Positions 1 to 11,155 of a stretch of 64,000 bases of DNA are shown here, in pieces (position 1 is the first letter of the stretch; every line of letters starts with the position of its first letter). A program made the translations under genes and the position numbers. Below the pieces are notes generated by a model that was not told the DNA's origin, did not search any database, and was given only the letters and a program-made list of their open reading frames with translations. Origin of the DNA: Gigaspora rosea. Its lineage: Eukaryota > Glomeromycota > Glomeromycetes > Diversisporales > Gigasporaceae. The DNA lies in NCBI GenBank assembly GCA_003550325.1, contig QKWP01001136.1, positions 64,591-128,590 on the forward strand, read 5' to 3'.

Positions 1-81
1 AAAAAAAACTTATTTCAAGACTATTTTAAGGGGACATGTCCTATGACTGTTATATACTATTTAATTCTAAATATATATTAT

Positions 82-214
82 AAGGGCAGTGTTATTAATC
101 ACCTGATTATTTTTTATTAGAGGCCTACCCTTTCTCTCTTTTTTAATATATAATTTTAACTTTTTTTACCTCCTTTCTCCCCTAAAAAATCACCTGATTT
201 TTGTCATTCCCCTA
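82..214. mobile_element. MITE, family D, copy 1
   Basis: A short non-coding element whose ends are inverted copies of each other: the left end contains TTAATCACCTGATTATTTTT and the right end is its imperfect reverse complement (AAAAAATCACCTGATTTTTG). A second, clearly homologous copy lies at 25941-26094 inside a LINE fragment. Left-end or right-end pieces recur near 450-510, 1980-2040, 6770-6840 and 31106-31678. The transposase superfamily is not clear. Confidence 0.65.
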
Positions 215-607
215 AGATAAAAAGAGGTAATTTGATGAATAAGGGTAATTTGACGAATTTAGAATATCTTGTAATATAATAATTGGAATCAGATAATTTT
301 TATACTATTTGATTCAGCTCATCAAGATGAATCGAATAGTACAAAATCATTTAGGTCTGATTACTGAAGTATTGCACAAAAACAATTTTAAGAGGTATTC
401 CGACAAAATACAACTTTGGCTATTAGGTAAGTGCCTTAGAGTAGAGACATTTATCACCTGATTTTTTAGGAGAGAGGAGTCAGAGGGATTATCAGGTGCT
501 ATATAATATAGTTCTATTAGCCAATCAAAATTGCCCAAAATAACTAATAAAATTTTTAATAATAATAATTAAAAATATTAAAATTTTTAATCTCTAAAAA
601 TGATTTG

Positions 608-1002
608 CACTAAGTAAACTTGTTCAGCATCCAAAAATACATCAAATCGGCATAACTATTTTTATTTTACTTGAATTTTAGATATTAGATGCATAATTTT
701 TAATTTTTGATTAAAAAAGTCAAATTTAAGCATTTTTTTTCCAAATTTCAAGTAAAATAAAAAAAAGATTCTGCCAATTTAATGTATTTTTAGATGCTGA
801 ACAAGTTTACTTAGTGCATAAAGTTAGAATTAATTAGTAAAACTTTGTGAATTATAGAATTTTATTAATAAAATTCTATAAAATCTTATAATCCACAAAT
901 TTTTATTAATAAATTCTAACTTTATGCACTAAGTAAACTTGTTTAGCATCTAAAAATACATCAAATTGGCATAATTATTTTTATTTTACTTGAATTTTAG
1001 AT
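608..1002. repeat. Foldback repeat, family C (left part)
   Basis: Two consecutive hairpins. The first (608-818) starts with GCACTAAGTAAACTTGTT and ends with its reverse complement. The second (about 819-925) is built on AAAGTTAGAATTAATTAGTA. A third arm starts at 926, is interrupted by the hAT-like MITE at 1003-1459, and resumes at 1468. Related copies lie at 6890-7660 and 61740-62060. No coding potential is visible. Confidence 0.75.
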
Positions 1003-1459
1003 TAGGGATGTTAATGGTGTATAATACTCCGGAGTAACTTAGGAGTATAAGCCACTCCATACCAGCGTGATTTAGGCATCACTCCACTCCGGCTTATTAA
1101 GATATACCTAAAAGAAGTAAATCACTCTAGAGTAATACTATTAATGTAAAATAGTTTATACTCTGGAGCCACTATTATATCAACTATAAAGTGGTTTATA
1201 CACTGGAGTAACTATTATATAAATATAAAATTCTATACTATAAATATATAAATTTACTCTGGACTATATACCGGATTATACTTTGGGTTATACTTCAGAG
1301 TATACCCGACTTATATATTTGGCTTATAATAGATTAATACTTTAGTGTTTAATTATAGAGTTTGCTCTGAGGTGGTGTACTCTAGTGTAGTGTGGTTTTG
1401 GGTATTACTCTGGTAGAGTACGCTCCACACCATCCTGGAGCACTCCATTAACATACCTA
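1003..1459. mobile_element. hAT-like MITE with 8-bp TSD
   Basis: This 457-bp element starts TAGGGATGTTAATGG and ends CCATTAACATACCTA, so its inverted repeats differ at one base in 15. It is flanked by perfect 8-bp duplications TTTTAGAT (995-1002 and 1460-1467). Removing the element and one duplication rebuilds the family C foldback, which proves insertion. An 8-bp TSD with TAGGG-type ends is typical of the hAT superfamily. The interior is rich in CTCCGGAGT-like short palindromes and encodes nothing recognisable. Confidence 0.85.
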
Positions 1460-1710
1460 TTTTAGATATTAGATGCATAATTTTTGATTTTTGATCAAAA
1501 AAGTCAAATTTAAGCATCTTTTCTCCAAATTTCAAGTAATTGGTTCAATAAATCCAGATTTGTTTAATAAACCCAATTTAATATAAGTTACCAAATTATA
1601 GTTTGTATAATATTGTACAATATTAGCAATGTGTAACCAAAAATTATTTTTGTAAAACCAATATACTGGCCTTTTGTGTAATTGTTCAAAGCATAGTGGA
1701 AGATAGGGTT

Positions 1711-1903
1711 TCAAAGTTCAGTTCAGTTCAATAGAGGTTCAGGTTTAGATTTAATGAACCTGAACCTGAACTTGCTCTAAAAGTTCAATACTGAACTGAA
1801 CCTAAACTTAAAATTATTGAACATGAACCTGAACCTGAACTTAAAAAAAGTTCAGGTCAGGTTTAGTTCAAGGCTTATGAACATGTTCAGGTTCATAATA
1901 TAT
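1711..1903. repeat. GAACCTGAAC-rich repeat
   Basis: Irregular direct and inverted copies of GAACCTGAAC / GTTCAGGTTC. A related block lies at 7840-7995. Both blocks lie downstream of family C foldbacks. Non-coding. Confidence 0.6.
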
Positions 1904-1979
1904 GCACATGTTTACCTAAATCACAAAGTTAGAATCAATTAGTAAAATTTAGAAAATCATAAAAATTTGTATAATTTTA

Positions 1980-2215
1980 TTAGGGGAGCGCCAGAAATCA
2001 TCTGATTAGGGTTTCACTAAGTAGCTGACCCCCTACCTATAGATGGCGGTGAAATTAAATTTTAATTTTGTAAATTTCAACGGTTGAAAATTAAATTCAA
2101 CTGTTGAAACCGAAATTATTTTCAACAGTTGAAATTAATTTAATAGTTAAAATTAATTCAATGGTTGTTGAAATAACTTAATTATTAAAATTAATTTGGC
2201 TGTACCAAGAATGGA
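1980..2215. repeat. CAACAGTTGAAATT-rich repeat
   Basis: Begins with a family D-like end (AGGGGAGCGCCAGAAATCAT) and continues with repeated CAACNGTTGAAATTAA motifs. Similar motifs fill 3850-4090. No gene is seen between 1904 and 2762. Confidence 0.5.
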
Positions 2216-2762
2216 GTGCAATGTAGTATATGTTATCTGAGAAGTGAAATGATGTGAACAAATACTGTTTTTTGATTGGTTATATTTTCATATAACATTG
2301 TGGTCCGATTTCATCTTATATTAAACCAGTTTGATATGGCTTTCATAGTGCTATTTGTATATAATTATCCCTTCTAAAGGATTATTTTAAGTATTTCAAG
2401 TTTAAGTTATGCCCTGTTTTTTTTGTTTGATTTATTTTTGATATTACTGGTTTTGTCTATTGATATATCGATTGATTTAAGTATTCAAAAATATCTATAT
2501 ATATTTTTATAATATTTACTAACGCTATTTGCAACTACATTCTTATACAAAATGCTTCTTATACTGTGTTTCATCATAATACCTAAATAAGTTAAACTTT
2601 TAGATGCAATTAAATAATTAAAATTAAAAAACATTCTATACAAATTTAACTTCTAATCATAAAATATTGAATAAATACAATATATTATTAAAATTTTATA
2701 CTTGATTAATTATATTATATAATACTGTACACATAGGCTTGGATGTAAATAATTTATTAGTT

Positions 2763-3173
2763 ATAGTGCGGGACACCTAAAGACTTCTCAAACTTTAAAA
2801 GCAAATAGCATTTAATATAAAAATAATATCAAAAAAAATGGGCCAATATTTTGTAGTTTAACTAATTTACTACAACTTAGCGGCTCTAATTTTTTAAAAC
2901 TTATTATATATTTTCAATATATATGAGTTTAAAAGTGTGCTATTTTTATATGATATGGAAAAAATTACTTCAAAATGGGACAAGTCACGTGTTTTGGCTC
3001 ACTCCTATTGGTTAATTTTAAAATAATTTAAAATTAATTTTAAAAATTAATTTTAAAAATTAATTTTTAACCAATCAAAATGCAGGATTTCAAAAAAACA
3101 TCAAATTTGATTATAAATTTTTGAAAATGGAACAAGTCATATAACTTCCACCTTTAGGTGTCCTGCACCGTAG
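2763..3173. mobile_element. MITE with TIRs
   Basis: The left end reads AGTGCGGGACACCTAAAG and the right end is the imperfect inverse (CTTTAGGTGTCCTGCACCG). The interior is AT-rich, includes an AATTTTAAAAATT palindromic stretch and has no ORF. A TA is present at each border, so a Tc1/mariner-type MITE is possible but not proven. Confidence 0.6.
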
Positions 3174-3814
3174 TATTAATAAACTGTTAAAACATTTATT
3201 TTTTAAAACTTCTAATATAATCTACTAATATCTTGATGAGCAAGTTATGATCAAAAATATCATCAAATTTAATAATTGTTTTATTGCGATAGTACCAAAT
3301 CAGCCTTAACCGCATACAGTATCATATGTCAATTTGTAGTAAATCAAATATTATACTGAAATTTTGTTGAGCTTGTCAACAGCATTGTGCAGCTACCTTA
3401 TTAAAATTTTGGTCCCAAATAAAGAAGGAAGCCTTATTCCAAAACTTAATTAATGTGAGTAAATGAAAAATTTGGGAGTTTGGGTTTTGATTCCAAATAA
3501 AGTACAAACAACGTAGTAATATTAAGGATTAAAAAAAAATTTGGGCCATAACTCTAGATATCTTAGCTATAACAAAAAAATAAAACTTTGAGCATTTGAT
3601 TATAACTTTCAGACTTTGCGTATAGAATTTTTAATTGGTGAAAAATAAATTATTTAGCCAATCGATTTTATTATTGCAATAACTAAAAAGATGATTAGAA
3701 ACTATAATAGTTGTCCTAATATTTAATAACCGCGTTTTGCAACAAAAACTTTCAACAAATTGCTATTAGTATTACTTCAATTAATTATAGTACTTGTGCA
3801 TGATCTCTTTAATT
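3174..3814. other. Gene-free AT-rich stretch
   Basis: I see no ORF, RNA gene or clear repeat in this interval. Confidence 0.5.
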
Positions 3815-4660
3815 AACTAATCACTTTGAGAGAAATGCTTGAGAACCCTTAAACTGTTAATTTTAATTTTAACTGTTGATTTAATTTCAACAGATGATTT
3901 AATTTCAACTATTGATTAATTTCAACAGTTGATTTAATTTCAACAGTCGATTTAATTTTTGTATGTAAATTAATTTCAACAATTGAAATTTAATTCGGTA
4001 TCTCAATTTTAAAAAATTTTTGGTGAAATTATTTCAACAATTTCTACTACTGAATGTAGAAATTGCCGCTATAATTTCACCACCATCTATACCCCTACCC
4101 CCCACCTGATAAATTTTCTAAGCATTTGATTGGTTAAAATTTAATAATATATATATATATTAAAAATTGGATAACTTTTGATCTACTGGTCTGTTTTGGA
4201 TAATTTAACTATCAAATGTTCGTCTTAGTGAGACGATTTTAACAAGCCCAAACCCATCAAAATCCAATTACAGGATCCCAAGATCATTTAACTTTTGTGT
4301 AAATTTAATTGATAATCTGTCTAGAATAGGCGAAATGTAGCGAGCTTCTATTTAAAATTTTTTTTTACTAAGTTAACGATATATATCCACTAATTGAAAA
4401 TTATAGAGCTCGTTAAGATGCATCTAACGGTGGTTAGATCATCTAAATCGGCCCAGTAGATGGCGAGATATTGTCGAAAAACGATTGGCTGACTATATAA
4501 AAATCTGTGACAGAAATCACATATGAAAATCACTATAGGAGAAATGTGGCGTGCTTCTATCTAAAACTTTTTTTCTTACTAAGTTAATGACACATGCGTA
4601 CTAATTGAAAGTTGTAAAGCTCGTCGAGACGCATCTAACAATAGTTAGATCATCCAAATC
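3815..4660 (+). repeat. 846-bp perfect direct repeat, copy 1
   Basis: Identical as far as I can read to 4721-5566. The two copies are separated by 60 bp ending in a single N at 4720. The segment itself holds CAACAGTTGATTTAATTT repeats, a family A half-foldback (about 4165-4315) and family B units (from about 4325). Confidence 0.9.
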
Positions 4661-4719
4661 GGCCTAGTGGATGGCAAGATATCGTTGAAAAACGATTGAC
4701 CGACTATATAAAATCTCTA

Positions 4720-4720
4720 N
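4720..4720. other. Single-base assembly ambiguity (N)
   Basis: One N lies directly before the second copy of the 846-bp repeat. This is what is expected where two overlapping contigs were joined without merging. Confidence 0.95.
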
Positions 4721-5566
4721 AACTAATCACTTTGAGAGAAATGCTTGAGAACCCTTAAACTGTTAATTTTAATTTTAACTGTTGATTTAATTTCAACAGA
4801 TGATTTAATTTCAACTATTGATTAATTTCAACAGTTGATTTAATTTCAACAGTCGATTTAATTTTTGTATGTAAATTAATTTCAACAATTGAAATTTAAT
4901 TCGGTATCTCAATTTTAAAAAATTTTTGGTGAAATTATTTCAACAATTTCTACTACTGAATGTAGAAATTGCCGCTATAATTTCACCACCATCTATACCC
5001 CTACCCCCCACCTGATAAATTTTCTAAGCATTTGATTGGTTAAAATTTAATAATATATATATATATTAAAAATTGGATAACTTTTGATCTACTGGTCTGT
5101 TTTGGATAATTTAACTATCAAATGTTCGTCTTAGTGAGACGATTTTAACAAGCCCAAACCCATCAAAATCCAATTACAGGATCCCAAGATCATTTAACTT
5201 TTGTGTAAATTTAATTGATAATCTGTCTAGAATAGGCGAAATGTAGCGAGCTTCTATTTAAAATTTTTTTTTACTAAGTTAACGATATATATCCACTAAT
5301 TGAAAATTATAGAGCTCGTTAAGATGCATCTAACGGTGGTTAGATCATCTAAATCGGCCCAGTAGATGGCGAGATATTGTCGAAAAACGATTGGCTGACT
5401 ATATAAAAATCTGTGACAGAAATCACATATGAAAATCACTATAGGAGAAATGTGGCGTGCTTCTATCTAAAACTTTTTTTCTTACTAAGTTAATGACACA
5501 TGCGTACTAATTGAAAGTTGTAAAGCTCGTCGAGACGCATCTAACAATAGTTAGATCATCCAAATC
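4721..5566 (+). repeat. 846-bp perfect direct repeat, copy 2
   Basis: Same sequence as 3815-4660. The copies diverge abruptly after CATCCAAATC: copy 1 continues GGCCTAG and copy 2 continues AAATATTG. Probably an assembly artefact; a very recent duplication is the alternative. Confidence 0.9.
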
Positions 5567-5775
5567 AAATATTGTTTTATGAAGATTTTATATAGTTGGC
5601 CAATCGTTTTTTAACGATATCTCGCCATCCACTGGGCTGATTTGGATGATCTAACCACCGTTAGATGCGCCTCGACGAGCTCTACGACTTTCAATTAGTA
5701 GACATGTATCATTAACTTAGAAAAAAAAAATTTAGATGGAAGCACGCCACACTTCGCCTCTTTCTAGTTGATTTC
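5567..5775 (-). repeat. Family B repeat, inverted unit
   Basis: Reverse complement of the family B unit found at about 4325-4508, 4540-4716, 5232-5414 and 5446-5566. The unit carries GTGGCGTGCTTCTATCTAAA, then GAGCTCGTCGAGACGCATCT, then GATGGCGAGATATCGTTGAA. The head-to-head arrangement suggests a larger foldback element. Confidence 0.7.
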
Positions 5776-6475
5776 ATCAAAATAATAAAATCTTTAACGA
5801 TCTTTTGATCCCGTGATTAGATTTTAACGATTTTGGGCTCGTTGGAATCGTCTCTTCAAGGCGGTCATTTTGGTGGTAAAATCATCAAAAATGGACCAAT
5901 CTATCAAAGGTTATCAACGATTTTATTTTAATTTTAATTTTTGTTTTACACAGATTATTTTAATTAAATAATGATATCTTGTGAACTATTGATTATAATC
6001 GCATAATTTTAGTACATCCGACTCGTCTCATTGTGATGAATCGAATGGTACCAAAATCGTATAATTTAGATCAATAGTTCACAAATATCATTAGAGATCT
6101 TTAGTGCGCCAAATTAGATACTGTGCCAAAATTGGACTATATTTAAAATAATTGTTAAAATGTTATAACACATGATTGAGTGATCAGATTTGGGTGATTT
6201 TGGTGTCATTTGATTTATCTTAATGAGACGAATCGAATGGTACCAAAATCATTTGATTCTAATTGATATGGCACGTGGTATTCAAGATGCGCCAAATTAG
6301 ACATATCTAATTATTAATTGTTTATAGAATACAAATCTTTGTTGATCTTAGGATCCTGTGATTAGAATTTAATGATTTTGGGCTTGTTAAAATCGTCTTA
6401 CTAAGGCGAACATTTTGGTGGTTAAATCATCAAAAATGGACTGGTGGATCAAAAGTTATTCAATATTAAAATTAT
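5776..6475. repeat. Family A/H half-foldbacks
   Basis: Several arms of the abundant foldback family, with GATCCTGTGATTAGAATTTA near 6355 and GATGAATCGAATGGTACCAA near 6033. Homologous arms occur at 31240-31560, 34905-35040, 35810-36440, 46262-46706 and 48645-48930. Confidence 0.65.
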
Positions 6476-6504
6476 ATATATATATAATAATATATATAAA
6501 TACT

Positions 6505-6729
6505 GTAGCCTTGAAAATGACCTTATGGACTATGTAGATTTTATGAATAAAAATTAAAATTTCTAGCCATCCAATAATCAAATTCAAATAATTTTTATTT
6601 TATTTTGTAGAACTTGCTAAACTCTACAAAATAATAAGAGTTTATTTGAATTGGATTACTGGATGGCTAGAAATTTTAATTTTTATTCATAAAATTTACA
6701 TAGTCCTATAAGGTCATTTTCAAGGCACA
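6505..6729. mobile_element. Foldback element of about 225 bp
   Basis: The two arms are near-perfect reverse complements: GCCTTGAAAATGACCTTATG on the left and its imperfect inverse ending AAGGTCATTTTCAAGGC on the right. A short spacer lies around 6605-6625. No ORF. Confidence 0.75.
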
Positions 6730-6889
6730 GACCCCATATATTTATATATATTATATATATTATATTATATATAGGACCTGATAATTTCTCTATGCCCTCA
6801 CACACCTAAAAAATCAGGTGATAAATGCACTCCCCTTAATAAAATTATACAAATTTCTATAATTCTCTAAATTTACTAATTGATCATAA

Positions 6890-7660
6890 CTTCTTGCACT
6901 AAGTAAACTTGTTAAGCATCAAAAAATACATCAAATCGGTATATTTTATTTTACTTTTTTTAAAATTTGAAGAAAAGATGCTTAATTTTGAAAATTTATC
7001 AAAATTCAAAATTAAGCATTTTTGATGCAAATTTTAAGGCAAAAGAAAAGATGCATAATTTTGAAAATTTATCAAAATTCAAAATTAAGCATTTTTGATG
7101 CAAATTTTAAGGCAAAGAAAATAAAATATACTGATATGATTGTGTTTTTTGGTGCTAAACAAGTTTATTTAGATCAAGAAGTTATGATCAAATAGTAAAA
7201 TTTAGAGAATCATAGAATTTTGTATAATTTTATTAATAAAATTATACAAATTTCTATAATTCTCTAAATTTTACTAATTGATCATAACTTCTTGATCTAA
7301 ATAAACTTGGTTAGCACCAAAAAATACATTATATTGGTATATTCTATTTTCTTTTTCTTAAAATTTGTTTCAAACATCTTAATTTTGAATTTTGATAAAA
7401 TTTTTAAAATTAAGCATTTTTTCTTCAAATTTTAAGAAAAATAAAATAAAATATACTGATTTGATGTATTTTTTGGTGCTTAACAAGTTTACTTAGTTCA
7501 AGAAGTTATGATCAATTAGTAAAATTTAGAGAATCATAGAAATTTGTATAATTTTATTAATAAAATTATACAAAATGCTATGATTCTCTAAATTTTACTA
7601 ACTGATTTATACTTCTCACTCTAAGTAAACTTGTACAATATCAAAAAATACATATATTTT
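6890..7660. repeat. Foldback family C, tandem copies
   Basis: Repeated inverted copies of CACTAAGTAAACTTGTTAAG (also as TAGATCAAGAAGTTATGATC). Arms turn over near 6990, 7240, 7390 and 7570. The following 7660-7780 stretch (AACTAGTTTGCAAAATTTGG) recurs after the family C copy at 61740-62060, so both belong to one composite repeat. Confidence 0.7.
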
Positions 7661-7839
7661 TATTTAGACTCAAACTAGTTTGCAAAATTTGGACTAGCCT
7701 GACCAAACTTATAATTGAGTTTGAGTTTAGTATAAAGTTTTAATAATAAAATTTAGAGTTTGAGTCTAGTCTGGACCAGACCAAACCTGTACTCAAATCT
7801 AGAATTACTATTTTATATGAATACCAGACTGAACCTGAA

Positions 7840-7995
7840 CATGTTCATGAACTTATAAACTAAAACTGAACTGAATCTAAACCAGCTCTAAAAGTTTAAT
7901 ACTGACCTAAACCTGTAAAAAATGTTCAGGTTCAGGTTTAATACTGAACCTGAACCTGAACTTGATCTAAGTTCAGTTCAGTTCAGGTTTATAGG
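7840..7995. repeat. GAACCTGAAC-rich repeat, second block
   Basis: Same irregular GAACCTGAAC / GTTCAGGTTC array as at 1711-1903. Non-coding. Confidence 0.55.
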
Positions 7996-8957
7996 AACAC
8001 TAGCAGAAGACTTACTAGAGAAGCAATAGACCAAAATTTGTATATATTGGGTTCTGCTCATGTGATATTAAACTAATCATTATTTCAAAATATATAAACA
8101 GATCAACACAGATTAGCCTAATATAGCAAGTGATCACGTAAAATTATCTAAATAATTATTATACTCTGGACTTTAATATTTCATGTTTTTCTAATATATT
8201 AACTATAAAATAAATTGTTTTGTTATACAAATATACAAGTGGAGACAGACAGAAATTTTAAAATTACGTTTTTGATATTTTTATTACAAATGTATCAGAA
8301 ACAATACTTTTGAAGCAACAAAAAGGTAACTTTTGTATTAGAGCACAGACATTTATTATCTAATTTTCATTTACTATAGAGGCTTACTCCACCTTCAGGT
8401 AATATTTTTATTAAATTTAATTGGCTAAAATTTTTATATGAGATAAGATTTGACTTGATCCCCACCCTCTAAAATATTACTTAATAATTGTTAGCACTCT
8501 TGTTTTACCTAGAAATTAAGCGTCTTTTGCTATGCTCTAGACAATTATTTAATAAAATTATATACTATTCTTATAACAAACCATTTGCCTTCTGCTGTGA
8601 AGTAAAAAGTACACTTCACTTTCATCCATATATATTTATTAAAACATCACTACACTAGGTGATCTTGTTATTTTGCTATATTTGATACAAAAAGCTATAG
8701 CATTGTAATACTACAAATTTGTAAAACAGATTTTTGATATCTTGTTTTTTAAAAAAGTTACATATAAAGGATTAAAATTAAGCAACTTTTATAGTAAAGC
8801 AAAAATTTGGTGCAAGACAATCGACCGATTAGATTTGATGCTAATCACATATATATAATTTAATTGGTTAATATTTATTATTAAAAATTACTAAATATAG
8901 TACAATATACAGATAAATTATAATTAGCCAATCACAATTTGTGTTATATACATATTA
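7996..8957. other. Gene-free AT-rich stretch
   Basis: No gene is supported. A degraded family D end lies near 8345-8400 (ACATTTATTATCTAATTTTC). Confidence 0.4.
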
Positions 8958-9210
8958 GCTGCCGTCAATAGAAATAAAGCAGATTGACATTTTAAAAAAA
9001 ATTAATACCTTAACTTTCACAGTTCATATCTTAATGAATTTTGAAGTCATCTTGATGATTTAGTATTTAAAAGAAAGCCTACGATTTAAGCTTTCTTTTG
9101 AATATTAAATCATCAAGATAGCCTCAAAATCCATCAAGATATGCACTGTGAAAGTTAAGGTATTAAGTTTTTTTAAAATGTCAATCTGCCTTATTTCTAT
9201 TGACGGCAGC
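8958..9210. mobile_element. Foldback element of 253 bp
   Basis: Almost perfect hairpin. The left arm begins GCTGCCGTCAATAGAAATAA, the right arm ends with its inverse (…TTATTTCTATTGACGGCAGC), and pairing continues for about 120 bp to the centre near 9084. The short hairpin at 27410-27462 shares the GTCAATAGAAAT end. Confidence 0.85.
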
Positions 9211-9322
9211 CCATATATAAACCAATCACAGTTTGTGTTACATATTTTAAATTCGGCGCACTCAAAAAAAATAGATAGTTTTTGCTGTCTAGTACTGTAT
9301 CAATAAGTATATAATATTGATC

Positions 9323-9455
9323 ATGCATCAATTAATATTGCAAAATTTGTCCAATCGGGCAAATCATTGGCTGATAGTGCTGCGCAGTGGCACATTTCAG
9401 CCAATTATTTACACGATTGGACAAATTTTATAATATTTATCAACGCATGACGCAA
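9323..9455. repeat. Imperfect foldback
   Basis: The left arm AAAATTTGTCCAATCGGGCA pairs with the right arm ACACGATTGGACAAATTTTA, and ATTGGCTGA pairs with TCAGCCAAT near the centre. Non-coding. Confidence 0.55.
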
Positions 9456-9805
9456 TATTTATGTTATCTGGCAATTATGATCATGATTCTCAAGTCGTGA
9501 TTGGCTAACTGAGTTTTAATTTGAATAAAACATGATTATATCGTAACGCATAAAAAAATAACAAGAAGAAATTTTTTTATGATCATAAGAGTTTGCCGAA
9601 TAACTGATAATACAATTTATACAATATGTAGATAAATATATAAATCTGCCCTGAAGTTGCAAATCAGATTTAAAAATTAAATCAACAGCTTCTTGTTAAA
9701 TAAGTCAGAAAAAAGCCTAAATTTTCCATGTAAATTTAGGTGCGTCAATCGTTTGACATTAAAAAAATTTTACATGTGACATATTGTGTGACTGTTAAGG
9801 AATCT

Positions 9806-10662
9806 TAACATAGCGGGCTTTACTTGATTGGATGATCAACACAAAATATTACACAATATGTTTCACATAGTGGTGTAACGTTTTGCAGTTACAAAAATGG
9901 TTTGGCAGCCACGGCCAAACTTGATACCAAATGAAAGCGAAAGAGCACCTTCTGGTCTATATGTCAAAGTAATTTGGTAATCCGCGAAGTAATTCGGAAG
10001 TTAGATAAGAGGTATGTTTGGACGTTTCAAATTAGCCTATAGGTATAATAAATTAATCAAACTTAACAATTTAAGCTGTCTTTTGTTTGTGAAAACTTAT
10101 TTTTTGTAATCTTAACTAATAAAGAAACCTGTCTATATTATAGGCTAATAATATGAAGCTGAGGGCCATAAGGATAATAGATTTCATGAGAAGAGTTAAA
10201 GAAAAATACTATAGCATACTTTAACCTTGTAACGATTGTTAAATAGAATTAATTAGTTTGATATTAGAACGAACATTATAAGTTATTTTTGGCATTTTTT
10301 TTATCATTTATTAGCATTATAGGATAGGTTTAATCATTTGTTTTTTGTATCTTTATTTTTTGTATCTTTTCTTTCTTTGATTTGTAATATATTGAAGTTT
10401 TTTAATAATATTTTAGTTTATTGGAGTTTTTCTGATTTTGTTCGGTTTTGTTTGTGATAAGATTATAATTTTAGGTTTAAATTATCGAGATTTTATGGTA
10501 AAGACTTCTGCCTGTATTAACTTGATTATAGATATAATTATTTTCTACATATTAAATTTTTTTTATTCGTGATTCGATATTTTTATTAATCTTCGATCAA
10601 CCAATAAAATCATGAGATGATCTACAAAAATTGGCCAATCACTATGAAAGCCCGCTATGTTA
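9806..10662. mobile_element. TIR element with 8-bp TSD
   Basis: The ends are TAACATAGCGGGCTTT and its exact reverse complement AAAGCCCGCTATGTTA. The longest flanking duplication that fits is the 8-bp AGGAATCT (9798-9805 and 10663-10670). The 857-bp interior has no recognisable transposase, so this is a non-autonomous element. The TSD length fits hAT (8 bp) or possibly a MULE. It split the LTR-like sequence that continues at 10663. Confidence 0.75.
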
Positions 10663-11155
10663 AGGAATCTACGGGTGCGAAAAAACTTTTGTGGGTACTG
10701 TATGATGTGTTGTGTGATGAGTATCGAGTGATTGATGAATGATAGTAAGAATGAGGTCATTGGAAATGGTTATATAAGGGAAAAAATGGAATTTCGTTCT
10801 CCCTCTTTTGTCTTTGCGACTAGCTCGATGCAAGTCTGGCTTTGTCATAAATACTCACCCACTGACAAAGAGAAGTTAGAGGAAGGATGAATATTAGAGT
10901 TCTATTAGTTATATAGGTGTTTTCGATGCCCGAGTGAACAACCCGGATATCCAGAATAAGGTTAGTAGCCCGACCGAACAGGTTGGATATCAAACATAAC
11001 CAGGAGCAGGTAGTTAACGCAGAATAACCGATCCTAGGAAACGAGCTGTAGACCACGTGGGTAGTGAAGCGACATCCCGTTTAGTGTATTTCATAGTTGT
11101 TTGTGCCATGCTGTGATCGAGTGACAAATATCGCTAGTGCTTTGCTAGGGTTGCA
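10663..11155 (+). mobile_element. LTR-like, GC-richer segment (possible solo LTR)
   Basis: The segment is richer in G+C than its surroundings and carries a TATATAAGG box near 10773 followed by a pyrimidine-rich stretch. Its beginning (TGTTAAGGAATCT) also lies at 9793-9805, so the sequence was interrupted by the TIR element. No reverse transcriptase lies nearby, which would make it a solo LTR or a fragment. Its 3' boundary and TSD cannot be fixed by eye. The small ORFs on the minus strand here look accidental. Confidence 0.35.

Noticed and set aside
9785..11120. Solo LTR with GTGAC TSD
   Set aside because: GTGAC occurs before TGTTAAGG and near 11120, but the implied right end lacks the usual CA, so the match may be chance.
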